A stretch of 64,000 nucleotides of DNA from Phreatobacter sp. (GCF_016793595.1 NZ_JAEULY010000004.1:434001-498000), one strand, 5' to 3'. Counted from the stretch's first letter, positions 43,294-53,221 are shown. The notes: generated by a model not told the origin, from the letters alone. Made by a program: numbers and translations.

Positions 43294-44733
43294 ATGTCGC
43301 TGTCCACCACCGCCATCGCCGAGCTCGATGCCTTCGCGCTCGGTCACGCCTTCCGGCGCAAGACGCTATCGCCGGTGGAAGCCGCCACAGACGCTCTCGA
43401 TCGGGCGGAAGCCTCGCAGCCGGCGATCAACGCCTTCGCGCTGATCGACCGCGCCCGCACGCTCGCCTGGGCCCGCGAATCGGAAGCGCGCTGGATGAAG
43501 GGCGAGCCGCTCGGGCCTTTCGACGGCGTGACCGTGACGGTGAAGGACAATCTCGCGGTTGAAGGCTGGCCGAGCCTCAAGGGCTCGACCGTCACCCCGA
43601 AATCGCCCATGGGCTACGACGCCCCGGTAACCGCGCGTTGCAAGGAGGCGGGGCTGGTCATCCTCGGCCTCACCACCATGCCGGAATTCGGCTGGATCGG
43701 CCTGTCGACGTCGCCGCTCACCGGCCATACCCGCAATCCGTGGAACCGCGACCGCACGGCAGGGGGCTCGTCGTCCGGCGCGGCCGCCCTGGCGGCCCTC
43801 GGCATCGGAAGGTTCCATCTCGGCACGGACGGGCTCGGCTCGATCCGCATTCCCGCGGCCTTCTGCGGCGTCGCCGGCATCAAGGCGACCTATGGCCGGG
43901 TGCCCGCCTATCCGATCTCGGTCATGGGCGAACTCGCCCATCTCGGCCCCATCGCCCGCGACGTGCGCGAGGTCGCGGCGTTGCTCACCATCCTGTCCGG
44001 ACCCGACCATCGTGATCCCATGGCCTGGAACACCCCGACCCCCGACTACACGATCGGCATCGACGACGGCGTCAGGCGCCTTCGCGTCGCCTATTCGCCG
44101 CGCCTCGGCTTCGTCGGGAAGATCGATCCGGCGGTGGAGCAGGCGGTGGCGTCGGCCGCCGCGACCTTCGAGGCCATGGGCGCCATCGTCGATGAGGTCG
44201 ACCCGCCGATGGAGGACCCCTCGCCCATCGCCTGGGACATCTGGAACGCCGGCGCGGCACTGGCGCTGAAGTCGTTCGGCACGGCGGAGCGCGCGGCCAT
44301 GGACCCCGGCCTCGTCGGCTGCGCGGAGACCGGCGCCAGGACATCCGCCGCCGACCTGATCGATGCCCTGCTCTACCGGCGCACGAAGGCCGTCGTCGCG
44401 ATGGCCGAATTCCATCAGACTTACGACCTGTTGATAACGCCGACCATGCCGACCGGCGCGATCCCGCTCGGCGCCGACCTGCCGCCCGCGGGCTTTGCCG
44501 GGGTCGCCGACTGGGGGCCGCTCTGGACCGACTGGTGCCGCTTCACGCCGCCGTTCAACGTCACGCAGCAGCCGGCCGGAACGGTGCCATGCGGCCTCGA
44601 CGCAGACGGGCTGCCGATCGGCCTCCAGATCGTCGGCTGGCGCCGGCAGGAGGCGACGGTGCTGCGCGCCATGCGCGCCTTCGAATCCGCGCGTCCCTTC
44701 GCCCGCGTGCCGATGTCCCACGTCAGCCCGTAA
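43294..44733 (+). CDS. Amidase-signature family amidase
   Basis: 479 residues with the Ser-cisSer-Lys triad: Lys84 in VTVKDNLAV, the Ser-rich loop TAGGSSSGAAA around residue 160, and nucleophile Ser183 in LGTDGLGSIRIPAAFCG. It also has TMPEFGWIGLSTSPLTGHTR and, near the end, FNVTQQPAGTVPCGLDADGL with PIGLQIVG. It hydrolyses an amide bond; GatA is unlikely because gatB and gatC are absent and the loop sequences differ. The gene is preceded by GGAG and followed by an ABC transporter operon 170 bases downstream, so it may act on the imported compound, but this is inferred from position only. Confidence 0.9.
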   Translation: MSLSTTAIAELDAFALGHAFRRKTLSPVEAATDALDRAEASQPAINAFALIDRARTLAWARESEARWMKGEPLGPFDGVTVTVKDNLAVEGWPSLKGSTVTPKSPMGYDAPVTARCKEAGLVILGLTTMPEFGWIGLSTSPLTGHTRNPWNRDRTAGGSSSGAAALAALGIGRFHLGTDGLGSIRIPAAFCGVAGIKATYGRVPAYPISVMGELAHLGPIARDVREVAALLTILSGPDHRDPMAWNTPTPDYTIGIDDGVRRLRVAYSPRLGFVGKIDPAVEQAVASAAATFEAMGAIVDEVDPPMEDPSPIAWDIWNAGAALALKSFGTAERAAMDPGLVGCAETGARTSAADLIDALLYRRTKAVVAMAEFHQTYDLLITPTMPTGAIPLGADLPPAGFAGVADWGPLWTDWCRFTPPFNVTQQPAGTVPCGLDADGLPIGLQIVGWRRQEATVLRAMRAFESARPFARVPMSHVSP

Positions 44734-44762
44734 TGTTCCATAAGCGGTAGCAGATGCGCGAC

Positions 44763-44811
44763 GCCTATGCGCTTGCCACATGCGCGCTTTTTGCGCGGGC
44801 ACTGCATAGGC
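44763..44811. promoter_or_regulatory. Two-level stem-loop before the ABC operon promoter
   Basis: GCCTATGC (44763-44770) pairs with GCATAGGC (44804-44811); inside, CGCGC (44783-44787), TTTTT and GCGCG (44793-44797) form a second stem. It follows the amidase stop by 30 bases and may terminate that transcript. Confidence 0.4.
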
Positions 44812-44818
44812 AACGGGA

Positions 44819-44847
44819 TTGACACCGCATCCCGCGGCATCTCTGAT
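44819..44847 (+). promoter_or_regulatory. Candidate sigma-70 promoter of the ABC transporter operon
   Basis: TTGACA at 44819-44824 and TCTGAT at 44842-44847 with a 17-base spacer. A small hairpin, CGGCAGG/CCTGCCG (44860-44880), follows in the leader before the ATG at 44904. Confidence 0.45.
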
Positions 44848-44903
44848 CCAGCCTTCTGTCGGCAGGGTCATATCCTGCCGTGGAGTTCCAGGGGAGAGTC
44901 ATC

Positions 44904-46508
44904 ATGAAATCCGTCAAACTGTCTCGCCGCTCGGTGGTAGCGGGCGCGGCCGCGGCAAGCGCGCTCGCCGGCACCACCGGTGCCTCCGCCCAGGGCGCGG
45001 CCAATACGCTGCGCGTCGTCATGCACTCGGACCTGCGCATCGTCGACCCGATCTGGACCACCGCCTACATCGTCCGCAACCACGGCTACATGATCTACGA
45101 CACGCTGTTCGCGATGGACGCCAGCGGCCAGATCCAGCCCCAGATGGTCGACAAGTTCACGACCAGCGATGACAAGCTCACCTACACGTTCACGCTGCGC
45201 GACGGCCTGATGTGGCACGACAACACGCCCGTCACCACCGCCGACGTCATTCCCTCGATCCGCCGCTGGGCCGCGCGCGACCCGCTCGGCCAGACCGTCA
45301 TGGGCTTCATCGCCGAGATGACGGCGAAGGATCCGAAGACCTTCGAGATCAAGCTGAAGGAGCCGACCGGCCTCCTGATCTTCGCTCTCGGCAAGCCCTC
45401 GTCGAACGTGCCGTTCATGATGCCGAAGCGCGTCGCCGAGACCGACCCGAACACGCAGATTTCCGAGTTCGTCGGCTCCGGCCCGTTCGTGTTCATGCGC
45501 GACGAGTGGCGCCCGGGCGACAAGGCCGTCTACACCAAGTTCGCCGGTTACAAGCCGCGTTCGGAGCCGGCATCGGCGCTGTCCGGCGGCAAGATCGCGA
45601 AAGTCGACCGCGTCGAATGGCGCGTCGTGGCTGATCAGCAGCAGGCGGTCAACGCCCTGCTCGCGGGCGAGATCGACGTCATCGAATCGCCCAGCCACGA
45701 CCTTCTGCCGCTGCTGAAGGCCGACAACAACGTCAAGCTGTTCAGCTGGAACCCGCTGGGCAACCAGTACACGATGCGGTTCAACCACACGACCGCACCG
45801 TTCAACAATCCGAAGATCCGCCAGGCCGCGCTCTATGCGTTCAACCAGGAGGATTTCCTGAAGGCGACCATCGGCGACCCCGAATACTACAAGGTCTGCA
45901 AGGCCATGTTCGTCTGCGGCACGCCGCTCGAGACCATGGCGGGCATGGAAGACAAGCTCGAATCCAACTTCGCCAAGGCCCGCCAGCTTCTCCAGGAGGC
46001 CGGCTACAATCGCGAGCCGGTGGTGCTGCTGCACTCGACCGACCTGCAGGTGCTGACCAATCTCGCGCCGGTGGCCAAGTCGCTGCTGGAGCGTGCCGGC
46101 TTCGTCGTCGACATGCAGTCGATGGACTGGCAGACGGTGGTCGCCCGCCGCGTCAAGCGCGACCCGCCGACCCAGGGCGGCTGGAGCGCCATGCTGACGT
46201 CGTGGGTGTCGGCCGACATCCTCAACCCGGTCATGGCCGGTTTCTTCAACGCGTCGGGCGACAAGGCGGCCTTCGGCTGGCCGAATGACCCGGAGATCGA
46301 GGCGCTGCGCGCCCGCTTCGCACGGGCCGGCAGTGCCGCCGAGCAGAAGCAGATCGCCGAGGCGATCCAGCGCCGCGTTGCTGAAGCCCCGACCCACATT
46401 CATCTGGGACAGTGGTATCAGCCGGGCGCCCACCGCTCGAACATCTCCGGCTGGCTCGCCACGCCCGCCCCGGTGTTCTGGAACATGGAGAAGGCTCGCG
46501 GCGCCTGA
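44904..46508 (+). CDS. Dipeptide/oligopeptide-type ABC transporter substrate-binding protein
   Basis: 534-residue periplasmic binding protein of family 5 (DppA/OppA). A Tat-like signal (LSRRSVVAGAAAASALAGTT, cleavage near ASAQG) precedes LRVVMHSDLRIVDPIWTTAY, the domain start, then YTFTLRDGLMWHDNTPVTTA, VGSGPFVFMRDEWRPGDKAV, MRFNHTTAPFNNPKIRQAAL and, near the end, WYQPGAHRSNISGW. The ATG at 44904 follows GGGGAGAG. The substrate (peptide, nickel, glutathione or another small compound) is not readable. The first gene of a four-gene transporter operon, and separated from the permeases by a terminator-like hairpin, which would raise its expression relative to them. Confidence 0.93.
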   Translation: MKSVKLSRRSVVAGAAAASALAGTTGASAQGAANTLRVVMHSDLRIVDPIWTTAYIVRNHGYMIYDTLFAMDASGQIQPQMVDKFTTSDDKLTYTFTLRDGLMWHDNTPVTTADVIPSIRRWAARDPLGQTVMGFIAEMTAKDPKTFEIKLKEPTGLLIFALGKPSSNVPFMMPKRVAETDPNTQISEFVGSGPFVFMRDEWRPGDKAVYTKFAGYKPRSEPASALSGGKIAKVDRVEWRVVADQQQAVNALLAGEIDVIESPSHDLLPLLKADNNVKLFSWNPLGNQYTMRFNHTTAPFNNPKIRQAALYAFNQEDFLKATIGDPEYYKVCKAMFVCGTPLETMAGMEDKLESNFAKARQLLQEAGYNREPVVLLHSTDLQVLTNLAPVAKSLLERAGFVVDMQSMDWQTVVARRVKRDPPTQGGWSAMLTSWVSADILNPVMAGFFNASGDKAAFGWPNDPEIEALRARFARAGSAAEQKQIAEAIQRRVAEAPTHIHLGQWYQPGAHRSNISGWLATPAPVFWNMEKARGA

Positions 46509-46523
46509 TCGCCCGTCATCCCC

Positions 46524-46558
46524 GGAGGCCGGCCGTAGCGGCCGGCCTCCCCTTTTTT
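46524..46558 (+). terminator. Strong hairpin with T-run between binding protein and permease genes
   Basis: GGAGGCCGGCC (46524-46534) and GGCCGGCCTCC (46540-46550) form a perfect 11-base stem with loop GTAGC, followed by CC and six T (46553-46558). It lies inside the operon and probably acts as a partial terminator. Confidence 0.8.
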
Positions 46559-46583
46559 GCGATCCAGCCCGTCCGATCGGATT

Positions 46584-47525
46584 ATGATCAGTTATATTCT
46601 CAGACGCCTCGCGGCGACCGTCCCCGTCTTGTTCACCGTCGCGGTGATGGTGTTCCTGATGCTGCGCCTGACGCCCGGAGATCCCGCGGCGATCATCGCG
46701 GGCGACAACGCCACCTCGCAGCAGATTCTCGACATCCGCACCAAGCTCGGCCTCGAGCAGCCGGTGCTCCAGCAGTTCTTCATCTGGCTCGGCAGCATCC
46801 TGCGCGGCGACCTTGGCGAAAGCTTCTTCTTCCGCAAGACGGTGTGGGAGCTGATCTCCGAGCGCATCGAGCCGACCCTGTCGCTCGCGGTTCTCACCAT
46901 CATCCTGGCGGTCGTCATCGCCATTCCGCTCGGCGTTGTCGCCGCCTACCGGCAAGGCACCTGGATCGACCGCCTCGTGATGGGCTTTTCCGTCATCGGC
47001 TTCTCGGTGCCGGTCTTCGTCGTCGGCTACCTGCTCGTCTACATCTTCGCGGTGAAGCTCGGCTGGTTCCCGGTGCAGGGCTATCAGCGAATTTCGGGCG
47101 GCCTCGGCCCCTGGTTCCGCAGCCTCGTCCTGCCGGCATTCACGCTCTCGGTCATCTATGTGGCGCTTATCGCGCGCATGACGCGCACCAGCGTGCTTGA
47201 GGTCCTCTCGGAAGACTACATCCGCACCGCGCGCGCCAAGGGGCAGACCGAGGTCAAGGTGCTGTTCCAGCATGCGCTGAAGAACGCCGCCGTGCCGATC
47301 GTCACCGTGGTCGGCATCGGCATCGCCCTGCTCATCGGCGGCGTCGTCGTCACCGAAAGCGTCTATTCCATTCCAGGCCTCGGCCGCCTCACCGTCGACG
47401 CCGTGCTGGCGCGTGACTTCCCGGTGATCCAGGCGATCATCCTGACCTTTTCCTTCGTCTACGTGCTGATCAACCTCATCGTCGATCTTTCGTACACGAT
47501 CTTCGACCCGAGGATCCGCTATTGA
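46584..47525 (+). CDS. ABC transporter permease, DppB type
   Basis: 313 residues with six membrane helices. The start MISYILRRLAATVPVLFTVA and LRLTPGDPAA are typical of DppB-type subunits; YIRTARAKGQTEVKVLFQHA is the EAA loop that contacts the ATPase, followed by LKNAAVPIVTVVGIGIALLI and VFSIPGLG-like VYSIPGLGRL. ATG 46584 was chosen over the in-frame ATG at 46557, which lies in the T-run of the terminator. Its stop overlaps the TTG start of the second permease. Confidence 0.93.
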   Translation: MISYILRRLAATVPVLFTVAVMVFLMLRLTPGDPAAIIAGDNATSQQILDIRTKLGLEQPVLQQFFIWLGSILRGDLGESFFFRKTVWELISERIEPTLSLAVLTIILAVVIAIPLGVVAAYRQGTWIDRLVMGFSVIGFSVPVFVVGYLLVYIFAVKLGWFPVQGYQRISGGLGPWFRSLVLPAFTLSVIYVALIARMTRTSVLEVLSEDYIRTARAKGQTEVKVLFQHALKNAAVPIVTVVGIGIALLIGGVVVTESVYSIPGLGRLTVDAVLARDFPVIQAIILTFSFVYVLINLIVDLSYTIFDPRIRY

Positions 47526-48457
47526 CCGCCCCAGCCACCACAACCCCGCTGGCCGGCGCGGCGGACACGCCCGCCCCCGCCAAGCCGACCGTCTGGCGCA
47601 AGCTGTTCCGCAATCCCGCCGTCCTCGCCGGCCTCGCCATCGTGCTGGTCATGGTGTTCATCGGCCTGATCGCGCCCCTGATCGCCACCAGCGATCCGGC
47701 CGCGATCAATCCGGCGGCGCGCAACCGCCTGCCCATGGCTGAAAGCTCCATGCGCGCCGATGACGGCACGCGCATCACCGTCAAGCACTGGATGGGCACC
47801 GACACGCTCGGCCGCGACGTGTTCTCGCGCGTCGTCTATGGCGCGCGCGTGTCGATCTTCATCGGCGTCGCCGTCGCCGCCATCTCGATCGGCGTCGGTC
47901 TCGCGATCGGCCTGCTTGCCGGCTATTTCCGCTGGCTCGACAGCATCATCATGCGGATCATGGACGGGTTGATGGCGATCCCCGCCATCCTCCTCGCCAT
48001 TGCCGTGGTTTCGCTATCGCGCGCCGGCCTCCTGTCGGTGATCATCGCCATCGTGGTGCCGGAGGTACCGCGCGTCGTGCGCCTCGTCCGCTCGGTCGTG
48101 CTCTCCGTGCGCGAGGAGCCCTATGTCGAGGCCGCGCGCGTGTCCGGCACGCCGACGCTGAAACTGTTGATCCGGCACGTTCTGCCGAACACCATCGCGC
48201 CGCTGATCGTGCAGGGCACGTTCATCTGCGCGTCCGCGATCCTCGTCGAGGCGATCCTGTCATTCCTCGGCATCGGCATTCCGCCGGACATTCCGACCTG
48301 GGGGAACATCATGGCCGAGGGGCGCCAGCTCTTCCGCGTGTTCCCGCACAATATCCTCTATCCGGGCATCTTCCTCGCCCTCACCGTGCTTGCCGTGAAC
48401 ATGCTCGGCGACGGCCTGCGCGACACGCTCGATCCGAAAATGGAGAAGCGCGGATGA
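47522..48457 (+). CDS. ABC transporter permease, DppC type
   Basis: 311 residues. The Pro/Ala-rich N-terminus precedes LFRNPAVLAGLAIVLVMVFI, then HWMGTDTLGRDVFSRVVYGA (the DppC signature), YVEAARVSGTPTLKLLIRHV (EAA loop) and LSFLGIGIPPDIPTWGNIMA. The start is a TTG whose last two bases belong to the stop of the previous gene (TTGA), giving tight coupling. The stop overlaps the ATPase start by ATGA. It forms the heterodimeric channel with the DppB-type protein. Confidence 0.92.
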   Translation: MTAPATTTPLAGAADTPAPAKPTVWRKLFRNPAVLAGLAIVLVMVFIGLIAPLIATSDPAAINPAARNRLPMAESSMRADDGTRITVKHWMGTDTLGRDVFSRVVYGARVSIFIGVAVAAISIGVGLAIGLLAGYFRWLDSIIMRIMDGLMAIPAILLAIAVVSLSRAGLLSVIIAIVVPEVPRVVRLVRSVVLSVREEPYVEAARVSGTPTLKLLIRHVLPNTIAPLIVQGTFICASAILVEAILSFLGIGIPPDIPTWGNIMAEGRQLFRVFPHNILYPGIFLALTVLAVNMLGDGLRDTLDPKMEKRG

Positions 48458-50070
48458 GCGGTCCGATCCTGGAAATCCGCAACCTGACGGTCGGCCTGCC
48501 CAAGGGCGGCGACCGCGCCAATGCGGTCGAGGGCGTCTCGTTTCACGTCAACCCGGGCGAGATCGTCTGCGTCGTCGGCGAGTCCGGTTCGGGCAAGTCG
48601 GTGACGGCGCACTCGGTCATGGGCCTGCTGCCCAAGGGCCAGCTCAAGGCAACGGGCGGCGAAATCCTGCTCGAAGGCGAGAATGTGCTCACCGCCACGC
48701 CCAGCCGCCTTAGGGCGCTGCGCGGCACGCGCATGTCGATGATCTTCCAGGAGCCGATGACGGCCCTGAATCCGGTCGTCACCTGCGGCGCGCAGATCGA
48801 CGAGGTGCTGCAGATCCACACCGATCTTGGCGCGACGGAACGCAAGGAAAAGGTGCTCGCGGTGATGAACTCCGTGAGCCTCCCCGATCCCGAGAAGATG
48901 TTCGACGCCTATCCGCACCAGCTCTCGGGCGGACAGCGCCAGCGCATCATGATCGCGCAGGCGCTGGTGCTCGACCCCGCCCTGCTGATCGCCGACGAGC
49001 CGACCACCGCGCTCGACGTGACCACGCAGGCGCAGATCCTGAAGCTCGTCGCCGAGATGCAGGAGCGGCGCGGTACGGGCGTCCTGTTCATCACCCATGA
49101 TTTCGGCGTCGTCGCCGAGATCGCCCACCGGGTCGTGGTGATGCAGAAGGGCCACGTCGTCGAAACCGGCACCGCGACGGAAGTGCTGAAGAACCCGCAG
49201 CATCCCTATACCAAGATGCTGATCAATGCGGTTCCGCCCCTGACGCCGGCCGTCCGCGACGAGAAGACCGGGCCGGTGGCGCTGGAGACGGTGAAGCTCT
49301 GCAAGGTCTATGGCGGCGGCGGCTTCTTCCAGAAGAAGCGCGAGGTGCGCGCCGCTTCCGACGTCGACATCCGCGTGCGCCGCGGCGAGACGCTCGGCAT
49401 TGTCGGCGAGTCCGGTTCGGGCAAGTCGACGGTCGCGCGCTGCATCGCCCGGCTGATCGAGCCGAGCTCCGGTGGCATCGTGGTCGACAACATGGATATT
49501 GCCCGGCTGTCGGAGCGCCAGCTCAGGCCACACCGCAAGCACTGCCAGATCGTCTTCCAGGACCCCTACCGCTCGCTCAATCCGCGCCGGTCCGTGGGGG
49601 CGTCCATCGTCGAGGGGCCGATGAATTTCGGCGTCTCCGCCGATACCGCCCATGCCAAGGCGCGCGACCTGATGAAGCTGGTGGGTCTGTCGCCCGACGC
49701 GCTGGACCGTTACCCGCACCAGTTCTCGGGCGGCCAGCGCCAGCGCATCTGCATCGCGCGCGCGCTCGCCATGGAGCCCGAGATCCTGATCGCGGACGAG
49801 GCGGTCTCCGCCCTCGACGTGTCGGTGCAGGCACAGGTGCTGGACCTGCTCGACGATGTCCGCAAGAAGTTCGACCTCGCGGTGCTGTTCATCACCCACG
49901 ACCTGCGTGTCGCGGCACAGATCTGCGACCGCATCGCGGTAATGCAGAACGGCGTGGTGGTCGAGCACGGCCGGACGGTGGACGTCTTCACCAACCCGCA
50001 GCACGCCTATACGCGGTCGCTTTTCGAGGCCGCGCCGGGGCGGAATTTCGAGTTCGCCCGGGTGGCCTGA
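48454..50070 (+). CDS. Fused dipeptide-type ABC transporter ATPase (DppD-DppF)
   Basis: 538 residues with two nucleotide-binding domains in one chain. Domain 1 (1-255): [47 protein letters not shown] and [16 protein letters not shown]. Domain 2 (275-535): [52 protein letters not shown] and [16 protein letters not shown], in which Pro of the Walker B DEP is replaced by Ala. The fusion replaces the separate DppD and DppF. An HPYTKML-type end of domain 1 ([15 protein letters not shown]) is the oligopeptide/dipeptide C-terminal motif. It is the last transporter gene, 43 bases before the adenine deaminase gene. Confidence 0.95.
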   Translation: MSGPILEIRNLTVGLPKGGDRANAVEGVSFHVNPGEIVCVVGESGSGKSVTAHSVMGLLPKGQLKATGGEILLEGENVLTATPSRLRALRGTRMSMIFQEPMTALNPVVTCGAQIDEVLQIHTDLGATERKEKVLAVMNSVSLPDPEKMFDAYPHQLSGGQRQRIMIAQALVLDPALLIADEPTTALDVTTQAQILKLVAEMQERRGTGVLFITHDFGVVAEIAHRVVVMQKGHVVETGTATEVLKNPQHPYTKMLINAVPPLTPAVRDEKTGPVALETVKLCKVYGGGGFFQKKREVRAASDVDIRVRRGETLGIVGESGSGKSTVARCIARLIEPSSGGIVVDNMDIARLSERQLRPHRKHCQIVFQDPYRSLNPRRSVGASIVEGPMNFGVSADTAHAKARDLMKLVGLSPDALDRYPHQFSGGQRQRICIARALAMEPEILIADEAVSALDVSVQAQVLDLLDDVRKKFDLAVLFITHDLRVAAQICDRIAVMQNGVVVEHGRTVDVFTNPQHAYTRSLFEAAPGRNFEFARVA

Positions 50071-50084
50071 GCTCAGGAATGGAC

Positions 50085-50117
50085 ATGCGGCGCAGGCACG
50101 CTAGCCTGCGCCCATGA
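50085..50117 (+). other. Possible 10-codon leader peptide coupled to ade
   Basis: ATG CGG CGC AGG CAC GCT ... ends in TGA at 50115-50117, giving [14 protein letters not shown] lies 7 bases before its ATG, whereas ade itself has no ribosome site. Its TGA overlaps the ade ATG (50114) as ATGA, and a hairpin (50090-50111) lies inside it. Confidence 0.4.
50090..50111 (+). promoter_or_regulatory. Hairpin directly before the ade start codon
   Basis: GCGCAGGC (50090-50097) and GCCTGCGC (50104-50111) form a perfect 8-base stem with a 6-base loop, ending two bases before the ade ATG and occupying the place where its ribosome site should be. Confidence 0.5.
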
Positions 50118-51820
50118 TCATCTCGTCCGAAACCCTCGCCCGCCGCATCGCGCAAGGTCGCGGCTCGGCGCCCGCCGACCTCGTCATCCGCAACGTCAGG
50201 CTCTACGACCTCGTCACCGGCAATCTCATGCCGACCGACATCGCCATCTGCGGCGACACCATCGTCGGCACCTATGGCGACTACCAGGGCGCGCGGATCA
50301 TCGAAGGCCGCGGCCGCATCGCGGTTCCGGGCTTCATCGACACGCATCTGCACGTCGAATCCTCGCTGGTCACGCCGATGGAGTTCGACCGCTGCGTCGC
50401 CCGCCACGGCGTCACCACGGCGATCTGCGACCCGCACGAGATCGCCAACGTGCTGGGCCGCGCGGCCCTCGACTACATGCTGGAGGGGGCAGGCCGCACG
50501 GTGATGGACCTGCGCGTCCAGCTCTCCTCCTGCGTGCCCGCGACCCATCTGGAGACGGCCGGCGCGCGGCTGGAGGCGGCGGACCTCGTCCCCTATCGCG
50601 ACCATTCGAAAGTGATCGGCCTTGCGGAGTTCATGAACTTCCCCGGCGTCGTGCATGCCGACCCGGCCAGCCTCGCCAAGATCGAGGTCTTTTCGGACCG
50701 GCATATCGACGGCCACGCGCCGCTGCTGCGGGGCTTCGACCTCAACGGCTATATCGCCGCCGGCATCCGCACGGACCACGAGACCACGACCATCGACGAG
50801 GCGCTGGAGAAGATCCAGAAAGGCATGACCATCCTGATCCGCGAGGGGTCGGTGTCGAAGGACCTGCACGCCCTCGCGCCGCTCCTGTCCATCGCGACCT
50901 CGCCCTTCCTCGCCTTCTGCACGGACGACCGCAACCCGCTCGACATCGCCGAGGAAGGCCATCTCGACTTCATCATCCGTACCGCGATCCGCCTCGGCGT
51001 GCCGCCGCTCGCCGCCTATCGCTCGGCCTCGTTGACGGCCGCGACCGCTTTTGGCCTGAGAGACCGGGGCATTATCGCGCCGAGCAAGCGCGCCGACATC
51101 GTGCTGCTGGACGATCTCGAAGCCTGCGCCGTCTCGGACGTCATTGCCGGCGGCGTTCTGATCGGGCCGGAAGCCTATGCGGGCAAGACGCCCGTGCCGC
51201 CGGTCGGGCTCGACAGCATGAAGGCGCGCGCCGTGAGCGCCGCCGACTTCCACGTGCCGGCGGCCGGGCCGGGCGCGCGGGTCATCGGCGTCATTCCCGG
51301 CAAGATCATCACCGAAGACCTCCGGATGGAGCTGCCGGTACGCGCCGGCGAGATGCTCTGCGATTTCGACAAGGACGCGGTGAAGGTCGCCGTCGTCGCC
51401 CGCCACGGCATCAATGACAATATCGGGCGCGGCTTCGTCCACGGCTTCGGCCTGAAGCGCGGCGCCATCGCATCATCCATCGGCCACGACAGCCACAATA
51501 TCTGCGTGGTCGGCGCTGACGACGCCGACATGGCGCTGGCGGTGAACCGGCTGGTGGCGATACGCGGCGGTTTCGTCGTGGTTGAAGGCGGCGAGGTGCG
51601 CGCCGAACTGCCGCTGCCCATTGCCGGCCTGATGAGCGACCGCCCCTATGAGGAGCTGATCGCCCCGCTAGAGGCGTTGCGTCATGCCGCGAAGGCCCTC
51701 GGCGTCGTGCTGGCCGAACCCTTCCTGCAGGTCGCCTTCCTGCCGCTGCCGGTGATCCCGCACCTGAAGATCAGCGACCGGGGGCTGGTGGACGTGAACC
51801 GGTTCGAACTGATCGGGTGA
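50114..51820 (+). CDS. ade: Adenine deaminase
   Basis: 568-residue amidohydrolase that converts adenine to hypoxanthine and ammonia. [40 protein letters not shown] (metal-binding HxH), [34 protein letters not shown] (metal Asp) and the C-terminal domain with [40 protein letters not shown] and [10 protein letters not shown] are diagnostic of Ade. Length is normal. It follows the ABC transporter operon after 43 bases with no clear ribosome site of its own, so translation may depend on a short leader frame. The transporter could bring a purine-related compound, but the binding-protein family does not prove that. Confidence 0.95.
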   Translation: MIISSETLARRIAQGRGSAPADLVIRNVRLYDLVTGNLMPTDIAICGDTIVGTYGDYQGARIIEGRGRIAVPGFIDTHLHVESSLVTPMEFDRCVARHGVTTAICDPHEIANVLGRAALDYMLEGAGRTVMDLRVQLSSCVPATHLETAGARLEAADLVPYRDHSKVIGLAEFMNFPGVVHADPASLAKIEVFSDRHIDGHAPLLRGFDLNGYIAAGIRTDHETTTIDEALEKIQKGMTILIREGSVSKDLHALAPLLSIATSPFLAFCTDDRNPLDIAEEGHLDFIIRTAIRLGVPPLAAYRSASLTAATAFGLRDRGIIAPSKRADIVLLDDLEACAVSDVIAGGVLIGPEAYAGKTPVPPVGLDSMKARAVSAADFHVPAAGPGARVIGVIPGKIITEDLRMELPVRAGEMLCDFDKDAVKVAVVARHGINDNIGRGFVHGFGLKRGAIASSIGHDSHNICVVGADDADMALAVNRLVAIRGGFVVVEGGEVRAELPLPIAGLMSDRPYEELIAPLEALRHAAKALGVVLAEPFLQVAFLPLPVIPHLKISDRGLVDVNRFELIG

Positions 51821-51875
51821 TCGCAGGAAACGGGCGGAGAGATCGGGTGTCGCGGGCGCGGGCGGCATGCGACCC

Positions 51876-51892
51876 AAGCCTCCCGGAGGCTT
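51876..51892 (+). promoter_or_regulatory. Short palindrome containing the ribosome site of the MFS gene
   Basis: AAGCCTC (51876-51882) pairs with GAGGCTT (51886-51892) around CCG. GGAGG, the ribosome site for ATG 51898, is in the right arm. Confidence 0.35.
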
Positions 51893-51897
51893 GACCC

Positions 51898-53136
51898 ATG
51901 ACCGATACCGCAGAGACCGGGGCGGCAACCGCCCCCTCCCCGTTCAACCGGCTGCTGGCGACTGCCGGCTTCGTCCAGTTCGCCGACCAGATCGCCCTCA
52001 CCGCCCTGCCGATCACGGCGGTTCTCGCGCTCGGCGCGGGCCCCGGCCTCGTTGGCGCGCTGGTCGCGGCTCAGACCGCCGCCTGGCTCCTCGTTTCGCT
52101 GCCCGCCGGCGTCGTCGTCGATCGCATGCCAAAGCGGCTGGTGCTGAGGATCGCCCTGACGATCAGTCTCATCGCCGCCACTTCGGCTACGGCTGCTGCC
52201 CTGTGGAACAGCGTCGTCCTGCTCGCCATCGCTGCCTTCCTCGCGGCCGCGGGCACCGTGACCTTCGTGCTGGTGCAGATCGGGCTCATCCCGAAACTGG
52301 TGACGCCAGGCACCCTGCCGCGCGCCAATGCCCGCATCGAGCTCGCCCGCGCCAGCGCCAGCGCCGCCGCTCCCTTCATCGTCGGGCAGCTCGCGACCCA
52401 CGTCTCGCCGCTCGCGGGCTATCCGCTCGCCGCCTTCCTCGCGCTGGCGGCGCTCGCCTGCGCCATGACCATCCGGATCGACGACGACGCCGCGCCGGCC
52501 GTTGCCAAACCACCGGTGTTGCAGGCCATTGCCGAAGGCGCGCGCTTCGTCCTCGCCGAACCACTGCTGCGCGCCATCGGTCTCTGCGCGGTGTTCTGGA
52601 ACTTCGCCTTCGTGGCGCTGCTCGCCGTCTTCATCCCCTTCGCGCTCACGCGGCTCGGCACGGATGCCGCCGGCGCGGGCCTCGCGCAGGGCATCAACGG
52701 CCTCGGCATGATCCTCGCCGCCGCCGTCGCTCCCGCCATCTTCGCCCGCGTCGAACCGCGCGCCGTCCTGCTGTTCGGGCCGGTCTCCTCGGCCCTCGGC
52801 GCGATCATGATGGTCCTCGCCCCCTCCTTCGGCGGGATCGTGCTGGCCGCCCTCGCCTTCGGCATTATCGGCTTCGGCCCGATGCTCTGGCTGGTGATGC
52901 AGACCTCCGTGCGCCAGATCGTCACGCCGCCAGCCCTGATGGGCCGCGTCACCGCGACGATCCAGGTGGCGATCTACGGCGTCCGGCCCATCGGCGCGCT
53001 GGCGGGCGGCCTCGTCGGGCAATATGCCGGGCTGGACGCGGCGATCGTCATGGTGGCGGCCGCCTTCGCCACCTCGGCGCTGGTCTCGCTCGCCTCGCCG
53101 CTGGCGCGCCTGAAAGAGATGCCGGCTCCGGCATGA
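51898..53136 (+). CDS. Major facilitator superfamily transporter
   Basis: 412 residues with about 11-12 membrane segments. The first helix region LATAGFVQFADQIALTALPI-like start is followed by the loop VVVDRMPKRLVLRIALTISL (the D-R-x-x-(K/R)-R motif between helices 2 and 3), LPRANARIELARASASAAAP, then GLAQGINGLGMILAAAVAPA and LMGRVTATIQVAIYGVRPIG. This pattern is that of the MFS_3/enterobactin-exporter-like drug efflux group. The cargo is unknown. The GGAGG ribosome site lies in a small palindrome. It is 77 bases after ade and 85 bases before the glutaryl-CoA dehydrogenase gene. Confidence 0.88.
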   Translation: MTDTAETGAATAPSPFNRLLATAGFVQFADQIALTALPITAVLALGAGPGLVGALVAAQTAAWLLVSLPAGVVVDRMPKRLVLRIALTISLIAATSATAAALWNSVVLLAIAAFLAAAGTVTFVLVQIGLIPKLVTPGTLPRANARIELARASASAAAPFIVGQLATHVSPLAGYPLAAFLALAALACAMTIRIDDDAAPAVAKPPVLQAIAEGARFVLAEPLLRAIGLCAVFWNFAFVALLAVFIPFALTRLGTDAAGAGLAQGINGLGMILAAAVAPAIFARVEPRAVLLFGPVSSALGAIMMVLAPSFGGIVLAALAFGIIGFGPMLWLVMQTSVRQIVTPPALMGRVTATIQVAIYGVRPIGALAGGLVGQYAGLDAAIVMVAAAFATSALVSLASPLARLKEMPAPA

Positions 53137-53221
53137 CAGCAATCCCTAGACGTTCGGGTGCTTGGCGGCCCCAAGCCTTTGGCCTAAGACACGCCATCCC
53201 TTTCGTCTGAGGACCCACGCC

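Noticed and set aside
44868-47543. Very long minus-strand frame opposite the binding-protein and permease genes
   Set aside because: Mirror frame caused by GC-rich codon usage; its Arg/Asp/Gly-rich product has no domain, and the plus strand encodes clear transporter proteins.
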